The translations under genes and the position numbers were made by a program. Below the pieces are notes generated by a model. The model was given only the letters and a program-made list of their open reading frames with translations. It had not been told where the DNA came from and made no database searches. Positions 1 to 8,820 of a stretch of 64,000 bases of DNA are shown piece after piece. How positions within the stretch are numbered: the stretch's first letter is position 1; every line of letters begins with the position of its first letter. Origin of the DNA: Magnetospirillum sulfuroxidans (lineage in GTDB: Bacteria; Pseudomonadota; Alphaproteobacteria; Rhodospirillales; Magnetospirillaceae); NCBI RefSeq assembly GCF_018224925.1, contig NZ_JAGTUF010000001.1:682001-746000 (forward strand). Direction: 5' to 3'.

Positions 1-442
1 CGGTCAAGGTTCCCGTCATGCCGGTGAAGGAAGAACGAAACTCCAGATTGCCCGAAACAATCCCGTCCAAGGCTTGACGGAACGCGGCATTATCCTTGTA
101 GATCTTGCCCATATCGGCTGGGTCCGAGGAATAAGCCACGGCCCCCGACAGAGCCAGGATTTTCACTTTGACGATATCGCTGCCGGCGGTGAAATCACGG
201 ACCCGCCGATCAACGTCGGGTAAATCCGCCGATGGGGCCTGATTCCGCTCAAGCAAGGGGGCAATCCGTGGCCAGACTTCGTTGCCGAACACCCGGGTCA
301 AGGTATGATTGGCGGCCAAGGTGGAGTGAATGATGCTGTCTTGCACCAGCAAACGAACAAACCACAAAGAGCCAACATAAACCAATGCCGCCAAAAAAAG
401 AGCGGCAAGGGTAAAAGTTGCGGTGAAGTTAGGGCGCTTCAT
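1..442 (-). CDS. Membrane sensor protein, N-terminal part only (runs off window)
   Basis: The gene enters from the left edge, so only about 147 N-terminal residues are visible. An N-terminal membrane segment (about residues 7-32) is followed by a polar, probably periplasmic region, the arrangement of a membrane-bound sensor such as a histidine kinase or a diguanylate cyclase. The output domain is outside the window, so the class cannot be fixed. The ATG at 442 is preceded by an AAGGA ribosome binding site about ten bases away. A GTG four codons after it in the upstream direction overlaps the stop of the HD-GYP regulator but has no such site. It follows that regulator by 14 bases and is probably co-transcribed with it. 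Confidence 0.75.
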   Translation of the reverse strand, partial: MKRPNFTATFTLAALFLAALVYVGSLWFVRLLVQDSIIHSTLAANHTLTRVFGNEVWPRIAPLLERNQAPSADLPDVDRRVRDFTAGSDIVKVKILALSGAVAYSSDPADMGKIYKDNAAFRQALDGIVSGNLEFRSSFTGMTGTLT

Positions 443-456
443 GACCTGATGGTCCT

Positions 457-1533
457 TCACGCAATGGCTTGCTCGACATTTTCCCCATGGTCAGGAAAAT
501 CATCGATAAAGCGGGCCTTGATGGCCATGGCCTCGTCCCAGGCGTTGATAAAGGCATCGACGCAAGCCGGATCGAAATGGCTGCCCCGCCCCTCGATCAG
601 GAAAGCCCGTGCCCGCTCCACCTCCCACGCCACCTTATAGGGGCGTTCGCTGGTCAGGGCGTCGAAGACATCGGCAACGGCGACAATCCGGCCCGTCAAC
701 GGAATATCCTCGCCCGCCAATCCATTGGGATAACCGCTGCCATCGAATTTCTCGTGGTGGGTCAAGGCAATCTCGGCTCCCAGGGCGATCAGCTGCGAGG
801 CGCTGCCGTCCAAGATGGCGTGACCAATGCCGGGATGGCGCTTCATCACCTCGAATTCATTGCTGTCCAGACGCCCCGGCTTCAGCAAGATGCCATCGGG
901 AATCCCCAGCTTGCCGACATCGTGCATGGGCGACGCCCGCAGGATCAAATCGCACAGATCGGGGGCGAGTCCCATGCCGCGGGCAATCAGCGCGGAATAA
1001 TGAGCCATGCGCTGAATGTGCCCGCCGGTTTCCGGATCACGGAATTCCGCCGCCTTGGACAACCGAACCACCAATTCGTGCTCGCGGGCGCTGATGGCCT
1101 GGGTGGCCTTGCGTACTTCCTCGGCCAGCCAGCGATTGCGGTCGTGCAAGCGCAGATGGCTCCGACGCAGGGCCAGCAGATTGGCCAGACGCACCCGAAC
1201 CTCGGTGGGATCAACCGGCTTGGTCAAAAAATCGGTAGCGCCCAATTCCAGGGCTTTTTGCCGCACGGAACGTTCGCCGGCGGCGGTGATCATCAAGATC
1301 GGCACATCGCGGCCGCCCGGCAGCTTGCGGATTTCCACCAAAAACTGATGGCCATCCATCACCGGCATCATGTAATCGACCAGAACCAGATCGGGCAGCG
1401 ATGCGCGCGCGTCTTCCAGCGCCTTGACCGGATCGGCGAAGCATTCCACCGTCACATCCTCGGCCACCCGCAGGGCGATCTGTTCAAACAACATCAGATT
1501 GGTTTCGTTGTCGTCAACAATCTGGATCCGCAT
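457..1533 (-). CDS. Response regulator with HD-GYP c-di-GMP phosphodiesterase output (RpfG type)
   Basis: This 358-residue protein has an N-terminal receiver (acidic DD at 7-8, phospho-acceptor Asp53 in LVDYMMPVMDG, Lys105). A short helical linker leads to an HD-GYP domain with the HD pair at 204-205 (MHDVGKLG), HHE at 259-261 and the GYP triplet at 267-269. HD-GYP enzymes hydrolyse cyclic di-GMP to pGpG or GMP, and the diagnostic residues are all present, so activity is expected. It lies 10 bases downstream of the large hybrid kinase, whose Hpt domain could phosphorylate this receiver; that pairing is inferred from position. The likely output is lowering of c-di-GMP in response to the upstream sensors. 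Confidence 0.93.
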   Translation of the reverse strand: MRIQIVDDNETNLMLFEQIALRVAEDVTVECFADPVKALEDARASLPDLVLVDYMMPVMDGHQFLVEIRKLPGGRDVPILMITAAGERSVRQKALELGATDFLTKPVDPTEVRVRLANLLALRRSHLRLHDRNRWLAEEVRKATQAISAREHELVVRLSKAAEFRDPETGGHIQRMAHYSALIARGMGLAPDLCDLILRASPMHDVGKLGIPDGILLKPGRLDSNEFEVMKRHPGIGHAILDGSASQLIALGAEIALTHHEKFDGSGYPNGLAGEDIPLTGRIVAVADVFDALTSERPYKVAWEVERARAFLIEGRGSHFDPACVDAFINAWDEAMAIKARFIDDFPDHGENVEQAIA

Positions 1534-1543
1534 GGATCGCCCC

Positions 1544-4500
1544 TTACGTCTTGGGATTGGCTTGACTTAAATAGTCGATGGCCGCCTTGACGGCGCCGAC
1601 GACCAGTTCTTCTTGTCGCGAGATAAGATCACCGTCACCGTTTTTGCCGATTTGCTCCAAACGCCCTGCGCTGGCGGCCAAATGCAAGAACCCCAGATTC
1701 GACGCCGCCCCTTTCAAGGAATGAGCGGCGGCGGCGGCGGCGACAAGATCGTTGCCATCGACGGCAGCCCGGATTTCCCCCAACCGGACAGGAAGACTGC
1801 CGCGAAACGACGACAACAGCGCCAAGAACGAATCCCGCCCCAAAGCCTCTTCCAGATCGGCTTGGACATCGGCATCGACCACCGGGCTTTCAACCATGGC
1901 AGGAGGTTGAACGACAGGTTCATCGACGAAATTATCCGGGCCGGCAACGCACGGCGCCCGCCCGCCCCGCAATTCGATGATTTGGGAGATCCAGCGATCC
2001 AGTATGGCGGCCAAGCGGTGGCGGTCGATGGGTTTGGCCAGATAATCGTTCATGCCGGCAGCCAGACAAGCGTCGCGGTCGCCCTCCATGGCATTGGCGG
2101 TCATGGCGATGATGGTGACCTCGGCCTTGGCCGAATTCAGTCCGCGGATGATCCGGGTGGCGGTCAGACCGTCCATGCGCGGCATCTGCATGTCCATCAA
2201 GATCAGATCGTATTCGCCGCGTTCGACCAAAGCCACCGCTTCGGAACCGTCATCGGCCACATCGGCCCGGTGTCCCAATTTGGCCAGCAATCCCACCGCC
2301 ACCTGCTGGTTAATGGGATTATCTTCGACCACCAGGACGCGCAAGGCCAAAATTGGCTCGGGCATATCGCCCAGACTGGCCAGGCTGGCCTGTTCGGGCA
2401 AGGGCTGCCCCCGCCCCAAACGGGTCATCAGACAATCAAGCAAGGCGCTTTGCCGCACCGGCTTGGACAAGACGTCATCCAGGCGCAGGCCGGCGTGCAT
2501 CTGGCGGAAATCCGATGGGTTGGCCGATGACGCCAGCACCAGTTTCAGCTCTGCCATCAACGGATCGGCGCGCAGGACGGCGGCCAGATCCAGCCCGCTC
2601 ATGCCCGGCATGTGATGGTCGAGCAAGACCAGCTGATAGGGGCGCCCCCCCTGTTGCGCTTGACGGATGGCCAGCAGGCCGGCGGCGGCGCTGTCAACCT
2701 GATCAACCAGAGCCCCCCAATGTTCCAATTGATGCTGGAACACCTCGCGGTTGGTGGCGTTGTCATCGACCACCAGCAGGCGAGCGCCTTCCAATGGGTT
2801 GATGATTTCGATTTCGCTGGATTTTTCGTCGCTGCGACGCAGCGAAACTTCGAACCAAAAAACCGATCCCTGGCCTTCGACACTGTCAAAGCCAATCTGT
2901 CCGTCCATCAGATCGATGATGCGCTTGGAGATAGCCAAGCCCAGGCCGGTACCGCCAAAGCGGCGGGCGGTCGAGGAATCCGCCTGGGTGAACATGGTGA
3001 ACAGGCGTGACTTGGCGCTGTCGGAAATCCCGATGCCGGTATCGACCACTTCGACGCGAAGCCGCATCATGTCGCCAAAGCCCGGTTCCGCCTGGATGCC
3101 GATATGAACGGAACCGGTCTCGGTGAACTTGATGGCGTTGCCGGCCAGATTAAGCAAGACCTGACGCAAGCGGCCGGCATCGCCATAGAACACGCCACGG
3201 GCCGCATTGGGCACGACATAGGTCAGCTCGACATTGCGGCCCTTGACCCGAGGGGCCAGGATATCGACCACCCCTTCGACCAATGGCCGGATCTCGAACG
3301 GTCCGTACTCGAATTCCAGCCGTCCGGCCTCCATCTTCGAGAAGTCCAAGATATCATTTATGATGCTCAGCAGCGCCTCGGCCGAAGTGCGCACGGTATT
3401 GGCGAAATGCTGCTGTTCCCGCGTCATCTGGGTATCCAGCAACAGCCCGGTCATGCCGATAATGCCGTTCATCGGCGTCCGGATTTCATGGCTCATGGTC
3501 GCCAGGAACTCGCTTTTCGCCCGATTGGCGGCCTCGGCCTTTTCCACCGCCTCTTTCAGCATGTCCTCGACCTGCTTGCGGTCGGTGATTTCCTTGTGCA
3601 CGCCGGCGATGCGGATGGCCCGACCATCGGCGTCACGATCGATGACCCGGCCCGACGCCAGCATCCATCGCCACGATCCGTCCTTGTGATGCAGACGGAA
3701 CTCGCTTTCATAGACCGGGCTGTGGCCCTCGAGATGCCGGTTCAACGCGGCAAAGGTGGCGTCTTGGTCATCGGGATGCATCAAGGCCTTCCAGGTGTCG
3801 CCACAGGCGGCCAATTCCTCGGCGCCGTACCCTAGCATGGCCATCCATTGATCGCTGAAAAACGCCTCGTCGGTGCGGGTGTTCCACGACCACAAACCGA
3901 TGCGACCGGCATCAAGGGCAATCTGCAAGCGGCGTTCGCTTTCCCGCAAGGCGGCTTCCATGGTCTTGCGGGTGGTAATGTCGGTGCGGATGGCGATGTA
4001 CTGGCGCGGCCGGTTGGCGGCGTCGAGAATGGGAACGATGGTGGCGTCGACCCAATACAGCGAACCATCCTTCTTGCTATTGCAAATCTCGCCGCGCCAG
4101 ACCTGGCCATTGCCGATGGTCCGCCACATATCGGTGAAGATTTCGCGCGGATGCAGCCCGGAATTGACGACGCGGTGATTGGCCCCCAGCAATTCCTCGA
4201 CACTGTAGCCGCTGATTTCGCAGAACTTTTCGTTGGCGTAGATAATCGTGCCGGTGTGATCGGTGATGCTGACGATGGCATGCTGATCAAGGGCGAATTT
4301 CTGGCGTTCCAGATTGTGCTGAAACTCGGCGCGTTCGCGCACCAGATCGGACATCAGGGCACTTAGTCCCTCAAGCCCGGTCGCATCCTCGGCCAGCGGC
4401 GGCTTGCCGCTGGTTTCCAGAATTTCATTGGCGGTTTGCCGCAACGAGGTGATGGCGCGGGCGTGGGCGGCGGTTTCTTCGCGCAGCTTGGCGTTAGCCT

Positions 4501-4741
4501 TGGTCAGTTCGCCGGAACTGAGTTCCAGCGACCGATTGCGCAAGGTCAAATCACGGTCATGCTGGTCATAGGTCTCGCCCACGCGGCGCAGTAAATCGGG
4601 CAGCCCGCCGAGCAGCCGGGCCACCGGCGCCGGCAAGACCGAGGCATCACCCTCGGCCAAGGCGCCCAGCAGCGCCTCGGCCTCGGCATCATCGGCCGCC
4701 CCCAGGGCGCGGCGCAACTGACGAACCAACAAACGGTGCAC
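1544..4741 (-). CDS. Hybrid sensor histidine kinase PAS-PAS-HisKA-HATPase-REC-REC-Hpt
   Basis: A 1065-residue soluble phosphorelay kinase with no membrane segment. Order of parts: a helical N-terminal region (1-145), PAS about 147-258, PAS/PAC about 270-388, HisKA with phospho-acceptor His418 (SHEIRTPMNG), HATPase with N box around 530-540 and G boxes at DTGIG and GGTGLGL, a first receiver with Asp708, a second receiver with Asp850, and a C-terminal Hpt with His1007 (AHSLKGAASNLG). The first receiver has DHHMPGM in place of the usual DxxMP spacing but keeps the Asp. The start is GTG, preceded by GGAGG; it lies one base after the FIST gene stop, so translation is probably coupled. FIST sensors often act with kinases of this kind. 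It could feed the HD-GYP regulator just downstream. Confidence 0.95.
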   Translation of the reverse strand: MHRLLVRQLRRALGAADDAEAEALLGALAEGDASVLPAPVARLLGGLPDLLRRVGETYDQHDRDLTLRNRSLELSSGELTKANAKLREETAAHARAITSLRQTANEILETSGKPPLAEDATGLEGLSALMSDLVRERAEFQHNLERQKFALDQHAIVSITDHTGTIIYANEKFCEISGYSVEELLGANHRVVNSGLHPREIFTDMWRTIGNGQVWRGEICNSKKDGSLYWVDATIVPILDAANRPRQYIAIRTDITTRKTMEAALRESERRLQIALDAGRIGLWSWNTRTDEAFFSDQWMAMLGYGAEELAACGDTWKALMHPDDQDATFAALNRHLEGHSPVYESEFRLHHKDGSWRWMLASGRVIDRDADGRAIRIAGVHKEITDRKQVEDMLKEAVEKAEAANRAKSEFLATMSHEIRTPMNGIIGMTGLLLDTQMTREQQHFANTVRTSAEALLSIINDILDFSKMEAGRLEFEYGPFEIRPLVEGVVDILAPRVKGRNVELTYVVPNAARGVFYGDAGRLRQVLLNLAGNAIKFTETGSVHIGIQAEPGFGDMMRLRVEVVDTGIGISDSAKSRLFTMFTQADSSTARRFGGTGLGLAISKRIIDLMDGQIGFDSVEGQGSVFWFEVSLRRSDEKSSEIEIINPLEGARLLVVDDNATNREVFQHQLEHWGALVDQVDSAAAGLLAIRQAQQGGRPYQLVLLDHHMPGMSGLDLAAVLRADPLMAELKLVLASSANPSDFRQMHAGLRLDDVLSKPVRQSALLDCLMTRLGRGQPLPEQASLASLGDMPEPILALRVLVVEDNPINQQVAVGLLAKLGHRADVADDGSEAVALVERGEYDLILMDMQMPRMDGLTATRIIRGLNSAKAEVTIIAMTANAMEGDRDACLAAGMNDYLAKPIDRHRLAAILDRWISQIIELRGGRAPCVAGPDNFVDEPVVQPPAMVESPVVDADVQADLEEALGRDSFLALLSSFRGSLPVRLGEIRAAVDGNDLVAAAAAAHSLKGAASNLGFLHLAASAGRLEQIGKNGDGDLISRQEELVVGAVKAAIDYLSQANPKT

Positions 4742-4742
4742 C

Positions 4743-5879
4743 TCAAGCCTCCGACAAGAAGGTCACGGTCATCGTCTGATTATGCAGTTTACACTCGGTG
4801 GTCGAGGAAAACGGCGCGATCTCTCCATAGGAATAAAAGCCGGCAAGCGGCAAGTGCCGCCCCAGGATATGGGAAACCGCCTCAACCTCCTCGTCGACGG
4901 CGTCACCCATCACCAGTTTGCGCCCGACACAACTGACTAGCAGGCCAAGCCCCTGGGAACACTCTCCGGCGGCATCGCGAACCCGGCGGGCGGCGATCTC
5001 GGCGCCATCGACCAGCCCTTCATTATTGGCGTGCATCAGTCGCAAATAGCCGCTGCTATCGATATCGCCGGCCAGGATCAAGGCCCCGGCTTCTTCATCG
5101 ACACCCAAGATGGTTCGGATCAAACCGATGGAACGGTGATCGGCATCCAACATCTCGAACGGAAACAGTAACCCGGAAGCCGGCAGATCCTTGGAATATT
5201 CGCCCAGGTAATCCTTATACAAAGCCAAGGCCGACCGGCCATCAAGTTCATAAAGGATGTTGCCCGCCGCTCGGGTCACCTTGCGTGGCGGACCAAAAGG
5301 TTGCCAGCCGCCAAAGCTGCCATGGCTGATACGCAGGGCATCGCCGTAAAGCCCCAGCGCGATGACCCCATCGGCATCAAGGCCATCAGGGGTCAGGGTC
5401 AGGGTTTCGGCGAAAGCGCCGCCGTCACCAGCCAGGCCGCCGGAAACCGGGACATCGCCCCCGATTGCCGCCGTCATCCCGGAAATCAGGGCGCTGCCAT
5501 TGATCCCCACCCCCTTGCCGAACAGCAAAACCGCCCGCAGATCAGGGGCTTTCAAGGCCAGGCCCAAGCTGGCGCCGCTCTCTTCGGATTCCTCCATGGT
5601 GGTGACGCGGCCGGTGGCGGCCTGAACCCGCACCTGGTTAAACTTCATCGCCGTGACCACGCAGCTATGGTCAGACATGCCGCGCGCGGTGATTTCACCG
5701 GCGGTGGAGCACCCGGCCAAGACGGCGTTGGGAAACGCGTCGCGCAAGACGGCATGGGCATCGGGCTGGCGCAATTGGGCGATGGCGGCGAAGACCAGCA
5801 CCAGATCGGGACGCAAAGACGACAGATCCGACAAAGCCGAAGCGTCAAGTTGTGAAAGCTGAACTTGCCGGACGTCCAT
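4743..5879 (-). CDS. FIST N- and C-domain sensory protein
   Basis: The protein has 378 residues from the chosen ATG. The N-terminal half carries the FIST signature AGCSTAGEI and a glycine-rich GGLAGDGGAF stretch; the C-terminal half matches the FIST_C layout, ending in a FYSYGEI segment near the stop. FIST domains are proposed small-ligand (amino acid) sensor modules of signal-transduction proteins. This one has no attached output domain, so it probably acts through its neighbour, the hybrid kinase that starts one base after its stop. The ATG at 5879 has GGGGTGA nine bases upstream; another ATG three codons earlier (5888) is too close to that site. It lacks a signal peptide and should be cytoplasmic. 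Confidence 0.88.
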   Translation of the reverse strand: MDVRQVQLSQLDASALSDLSSLRPDLVLVFAAIAQLRQPDAHAVLRDAFPNAVLAGCSTAGEITARGMSDHSCVVTAMKFNQVRVQAATGRVTTMEESEESGASLGLALKAPDLRAVLLFGKGVGINGSALISGMTAAIGGDVPVSGGLAGDGGAFAETLTLTPDGLDADGVIALGLYGDALRISHGSFGGWQPFGPPRKVTRAAGNILYELDGRSALALYKDYLGEYSKDLPASGLLFPFEMLDADHRSIGLIRTILGVDEEAGALILAGDIDSSGYLRLMHANNEGLVDGAEIAARRVRDAAGECSQGLGLLVSCVGRKLVMGDAVDEEVEAVSHILGRHLPLAGFYSYGEIAPFSSTTECKLHNQTMTVTFLSEA

Positions 5880-5939
5880 TTTCGTCATCACCCCAATAGC
5901 CCAATGGCTGGAGCATATAGGTTCCAGTCCATGCGGACC

Positions 5940-5949
5940 ATACTTTAGC
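5940..5949. promoter_or_regulatory. 10-base motif shared by two signalling promoters (copy 1)
   Basis: ATACTTTAGC lies about 60 bases upstream of the FIST gene start and recurs exactly at 8761-8770, upstream of the PP2C regulator gene. Read on the coding strand both are GCTAAAGTAT. It could be part of a promoter or an operator shared by the two transcription units. This is an inference from position and identity only. Confidence 0.3.
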
Positions 5950-5984
5950 GATGCAAAGACAATGGGATACAAGGGAGATGTAAA

Positions 5985-6002
5985 CGCCTTTCAAACAAGG
6001 CG
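5985..6002 (-). terminator. Weak hairpin terminator after the RsbW-like gene
   Basis: On the minus strand CGCCTT and AAGGCG form a six-base stem with a six-base loop, directly after the stop at 6006 and followed by TTTAC. The stem is short and the T-run poor, so termination may be partial. Confidence 0.4.
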
Positions 6003-6005
6003 ATT

Positions 6006-6734
6006 TTAACCTGCGGGCAAAAACCGCATGACCAGCGTCCGGCCGCCGCGCCCGCCCTCGATATGGGTGCTGACCTTGCGGATCAAAGCAAGGCCACGGC
6101 CGCTTTTCGCGCCCACCTCCAACGGCTTTCCCAGCTCGTGTTCCACGTCGAAACCATCGCCATCATCACTGACCTGGATTTCCACCCCGTTATCGCCATA
6201 AGGCAGGGCGGTCATCTGCACCCGGCGCGCCGCCAGGGTCGGATCACGCAATTGCTCGGCAATGCGGCCGTTGAATTCGACCAATCCGGCCAAACTGTGA
6301 CGCAAATCACTTTTAAGCCCCAAATTACCGTGGATGACGGCATTGCCGACGGCTTCGGCCAGCGCCAATTCGACCATCATGGCGTCAATGGACGGGGCCA
6401 AACGCAACACCGTCGCACAAAACACCTGAACCGGATCACAGGCCAGCAAGCTGGCGGTGCAGGCTGACAGACACAAACCGCCAGCGGCCACGGCATCGAC
6501 CATGACTTGGGTCAGGGGACAGCCCTGATCCGTCGCGCGATATTCGATGAAACCGTGAAAGTCCGGGGCAAATCCGGCCCCCAGACAACTGATGGGCGCC
6601 ATCAATATGCGCGGCCCGGCAACGTCAAGGAACTCGACATTGGGATAGGCCTCGGCTCCCAATTTTCCCGCCCGATAGGCCAGTGAATCGGGGACGTCGC
6701 CGCCTTCGAACAAGATCACCGGGAAAGACGCCAT
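6006..6734 (-). CDS. RsbW/SpoIIAB-like serine kinase (anti-sigma type ATPase) with N-terminal extension
   Basis: The protein has 242 residues. The C-terminal 130 form a GHKL ATPase of the anti-sigma kinase type: N box AEAVGNAVIHGN, G1 box SDDGDGFD, G2 box GRGLALIRK. Kinases of this family phosphorylate a STAS-domain antagonist on serine and bind a target (classically a sigma factor) when the antagonist is phosphorylated. The first 100 residues are an extra domain I do not recognise. The ATG at 6734 has GAGGGGA upstream; reading further upstream in frame gives only arginine/cysteine-rich sequence overlapping the STAS gene. It lies 10 bases after the double-STAS gene, its expected substrate, and no sigma factor gene is nearby, so the target is unknown. 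Confidence 0.87.
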   Translation of the reverse strand: MASFPVILFEGGDVPDSLAYRAGKLGAEAYPNVEFLDVAGPRILMAPISCLGAGFAPDFHGFIEYRATDQGCPLTQVMVDAVAAGGLCLSACTASLLACDPVQVFCATVLRLAPSIDAMMVELALAEAVGNAVIHGNLGLKSDLRHSLAGLVEFNGRIAEQLRDPTLAARRVQMTALPYGDNGVEIQVSDDGDGFDVEHELGKPLEVGAKSGRGLALIRKVSTHIEGGRGGRTLVMRFLPAG

Positions 6735-6744
6735 GATTATCCCC

Positions 6745-7410
6745 TCATGCCTCCAGCATGAATTCCAGGGCCGACAGGGACAGCAATTGGGCAACCGCTC
6801 CCTTGGGATTGCGCAACACCAACGCGATCTGTTTGGCCTCGGCCTCTTCGTGGGCAATCATGATCATGGACAGACCGGCGGAATCCATGAATTCCAATTC
6901 CGACAGATCCAAAACCACCCGGGGGCCGCCATTGGCGATCAGGTTCTCGACGATTTCCTGAAAATGACCGTGCTCGGCGAACACCAGCCGCCCGGAAAAA
7001 CCAACACAGGGCGACCCATCCTCGGCCTTGCCGAGATGGCGGTAATCAATGCCGATCCGACGCGGCGGAGCCGAATTGCGCGCCGTCGCCCCAGTTGCCG
7101 GCATCGTCTGTTTCAGACTAAGGATGGCATCAAGGTTGGCCAGATCGAAGATGCGGGAAACGTCACCCTGCGGATTGAGCAAATGCAGGCTGGAGCCGAC
7201 ACCAACCGCTTGTTCATTGGCCAGCAAAAACAGACCGATGCCAAACGAATCCACGTGCTCCAACGCAGTTAGATCGACCGTGACCTTGGCCCCGGCACGC
7301 TGGTTAACCGCATCCAGAATGACGGAAAACGCATCCCTGTCACGAAAGGACATCACCCCCTTCAGGGTGAAGCGAGTACCGTCACTGTGTGAATCGGTAA
7401 AAATATCCAT
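6745..7410 (-). CDS. Double STAS-domain protein (anti-sigma factor antagonist type)
   Basis: The protein has 221 residues made of two STAS domains joined by a linker at about 100-118. Each keeps the site where RsbV/SpoIIAA proteins are phosphorylated: Ser55 in HVDSFGIG and Ser177 in FMDSAGLS. STAS antagonists bind the RsbW-type kinase when unphosphorylated and release its target. Position between an RsbW-like kinase and a PP2C phosphatase gives a complete partner-switch set. The ATG at 7410 has CGGAG seven bases upstream; a TTG two codons earlier is less likely. Two phospho-sites in one chain could give graded or two-input control, which is inference. Confidence 0.88.
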   Translation of the reverse strand: MDIFTDSHSDGTRFTLKGVMSFRDRDAFSVILDAVNQRAGAKVTVDLTALEHVDSFGIGLFLLANEQAVGVGSSLHLLNPQGDVSRIFDLANLDAILSLKQTMPATGATARNSAPPRRIGIDYRHLGKAEDGSPCVGFSGRLVFAEHGHFQEIVENLIANGGPRVVLDLSELEFMDSAGLSMIMIAHEEAEAKQIALVLRNPKGAVAQLLSLSALEFMLEA

Positions 7411-7427
7411 CCTCAAGCTCCGGCAGA

Positions 7428-8735
7428 TCAGGACCAGGCCAAATGGATAACGGTCAGGTCATCCTCGATTGGCGGCCGGGCCCAGGAATAGAATTCATCA
7501 AGCATCGGCTCGATCGCCAAATGGCCCTGACGGTCCATGCATTGCCCGATGATATCGAGCAACCCCTCGCTGCCCAGCATTTTATCGTCAAAGCCCTGCG
7601 CCTCGACCAAGGCGTCGCTATAGACCAACAAGCTGGAACCAGGGGGAAAGGTGGTGCGGCGGTTTTCATGCGACGGTTTGGCCGATAACCCCAGCGGCAC
7701 ACCACGGGTATCCAGGAATTCAGCCCGCCCGCCCCGAAACAGCACCGGCGGCGGCGTCCCCGCCCCTGACCAGATGATTTCCTCCGCCGTGCAATCGATC
7801 ACGGCGGCGAACATGGTGGCGAACTGCCCCCGCCCCAGCAATTGCCGCAGCGACAGCCCCAAGACATTGAGCAACATGGCCGGATCGCCAAGATAGCCGC
7901 GATGTTCATCAATCAGCGTATGCAAGCGAAAGACATTCAGGGCCGCACCGATGCCATGGCCCGAAAAATCAAAGGCGATCAGCGAAATACGGCCATCGCC
8001 CAGGTCCTGGCACCCCCACAAATCGCCGCCAATGCCCGAGCAAGGCTCGAAATAGGAATGCAGGGAAAAGCCCAAACGCTCGAGGGCCGGATTCAAGCGG
8101 TCCGGCCGCGGCAGCAAATCGAATTGCATGGTGCGGGCCACCACCATCTCTTCTTGCACCCGCTGCTGCTCCTTGGCCAATTGATCGGCCAATTGCTCGC
8201 GTTCGATCTGTGAATTCATCCGGGTGACGGCGTACAAGATGGCCCGCTCGACGGCGCGACCGGGATCATCGCTCTTGACCAGATAATCTTGGGCGCCGAC
8301 CTCCAGCGCCCGCGAGGCCAGCGACGGATCATCAAGGCCGGTCATCACCACCACCGGCATGCGCGGCGCCACGTCCAGCACCTTGGTCACGGTGTCCAGA
8401 CCACTGGAATCCGGCAAGGAAAGGTCCAGCAGCACCACATCCATGGCTTCTTGTTCCAGGCAGCGGCGCGCATCCGCCAAGGTTCCCACATGGGTGACCT
8501 GAAACCGGGTGGCGACGCATTCGCGCAAGGCGATCATCACCAGCATGGCGTCGCCAGGCTGGTCCTCGACCAACAAGACCCGCAACGTCTTGCCCGGAGA
8601 GGTGGCGTTGCCCGCCTCGGACTTGGCCGGGGCGGCCACCTCCGCCGCCTTCCCCCAAGACGGTCGCGGCGTCAATTTCACTAAACCGAAAATGTTCTCA
8701 GCCCCCTCAGGCATTCGCGTGACAACCTCAGCCAT
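7428..8735 (-). CDS. Response regulator with PP2C/SpoIIE serine phosphatase output (RsbU-like)
   Basis: The protein has 435 residues. A 50-residue leader precedes a receiver (ED at 57-58, Asp104 in LLDLSLPDSSG, Lys154), a coiled-coil linker around 172-205 and a SpoIIE-type PP2C phosphatase with the metal-binding residues in GIGGDLW (Asp238), FDFSGHG and a C-terminal EDDLTVI. Such proteins dephosphorylate a STAS antagonist when their receiver is phosphorylated. The two downstream genes encode the antagonist and its kinase. The ATG at 8735 has GGTGAG six bases upstream. It is first in its unit, and the copy of ATACTTTAGC at 8761 lies just ahead. The kinase acting on this receiver may be the one encoded at 9301-11400, but that is inference. 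Confidence 0.92.
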   Translation of the reverse strand: MAEVVTRMPEGAENIFGLVKLTPRPSWGKAAEVAAPAKSEAGNATSPGKTLRVLLVEDQPGDAMLVMIALRECVATRFQVTHVGTLADARRCLEQEAMDVVLLDLSLPDSSGLDTVTKVLDVAPRMPVVVMTGLDDPSLASRALEVGAQDYLVKSDDPGRAVERAILYAVTRMNSQIEREQLADQLAKEQQRVQEEMVVARTMQFDLLPRPDRLNPALERLGFSLHSYFEPCSGIGGDLWGCQDLGDGRISLIAFDFSGHGIGAALNVFRLHTLIDEHRGYLGDPAMLLNVLGLSLRQLLGRGQFATMFAAVIDCTAEEIIWSGAGTPPPVLFRGGRAEFLDTRGVPLGLSAKPSHENRRTTFPPGSSLLVYSDALVEAQGFDDKMLGSEGLLDIIGQCMDRQGHLAIEPMLDEFYSWARPPIEDDLTVIHLAWS

Positions 8736-8760
8736 GGCGATCTCACCAAACAGCACCCAT

Positions 8761-8770
8761 ATACTTTAGC
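8761..8770. promoter_or_regulatory. 10-base motif shared by two signalling promoters (copy 2)
   Basis: ATACTTTAGC is 26 bases upstream of the PP2C regulator start and identical to the copy at 5940-5949. Here it sits inside an AT-rich, partly palindromic stretch (CATATACTTTAGCATATG). It may be a promoter element or operator; no consensus could be assigned. Confidence 0.3.
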
Positions 8771-8820
8771 ATATGGCCGTGAACAAACTATAGGGTAACA
8801 ATAAACCAATTGTAAACAAT

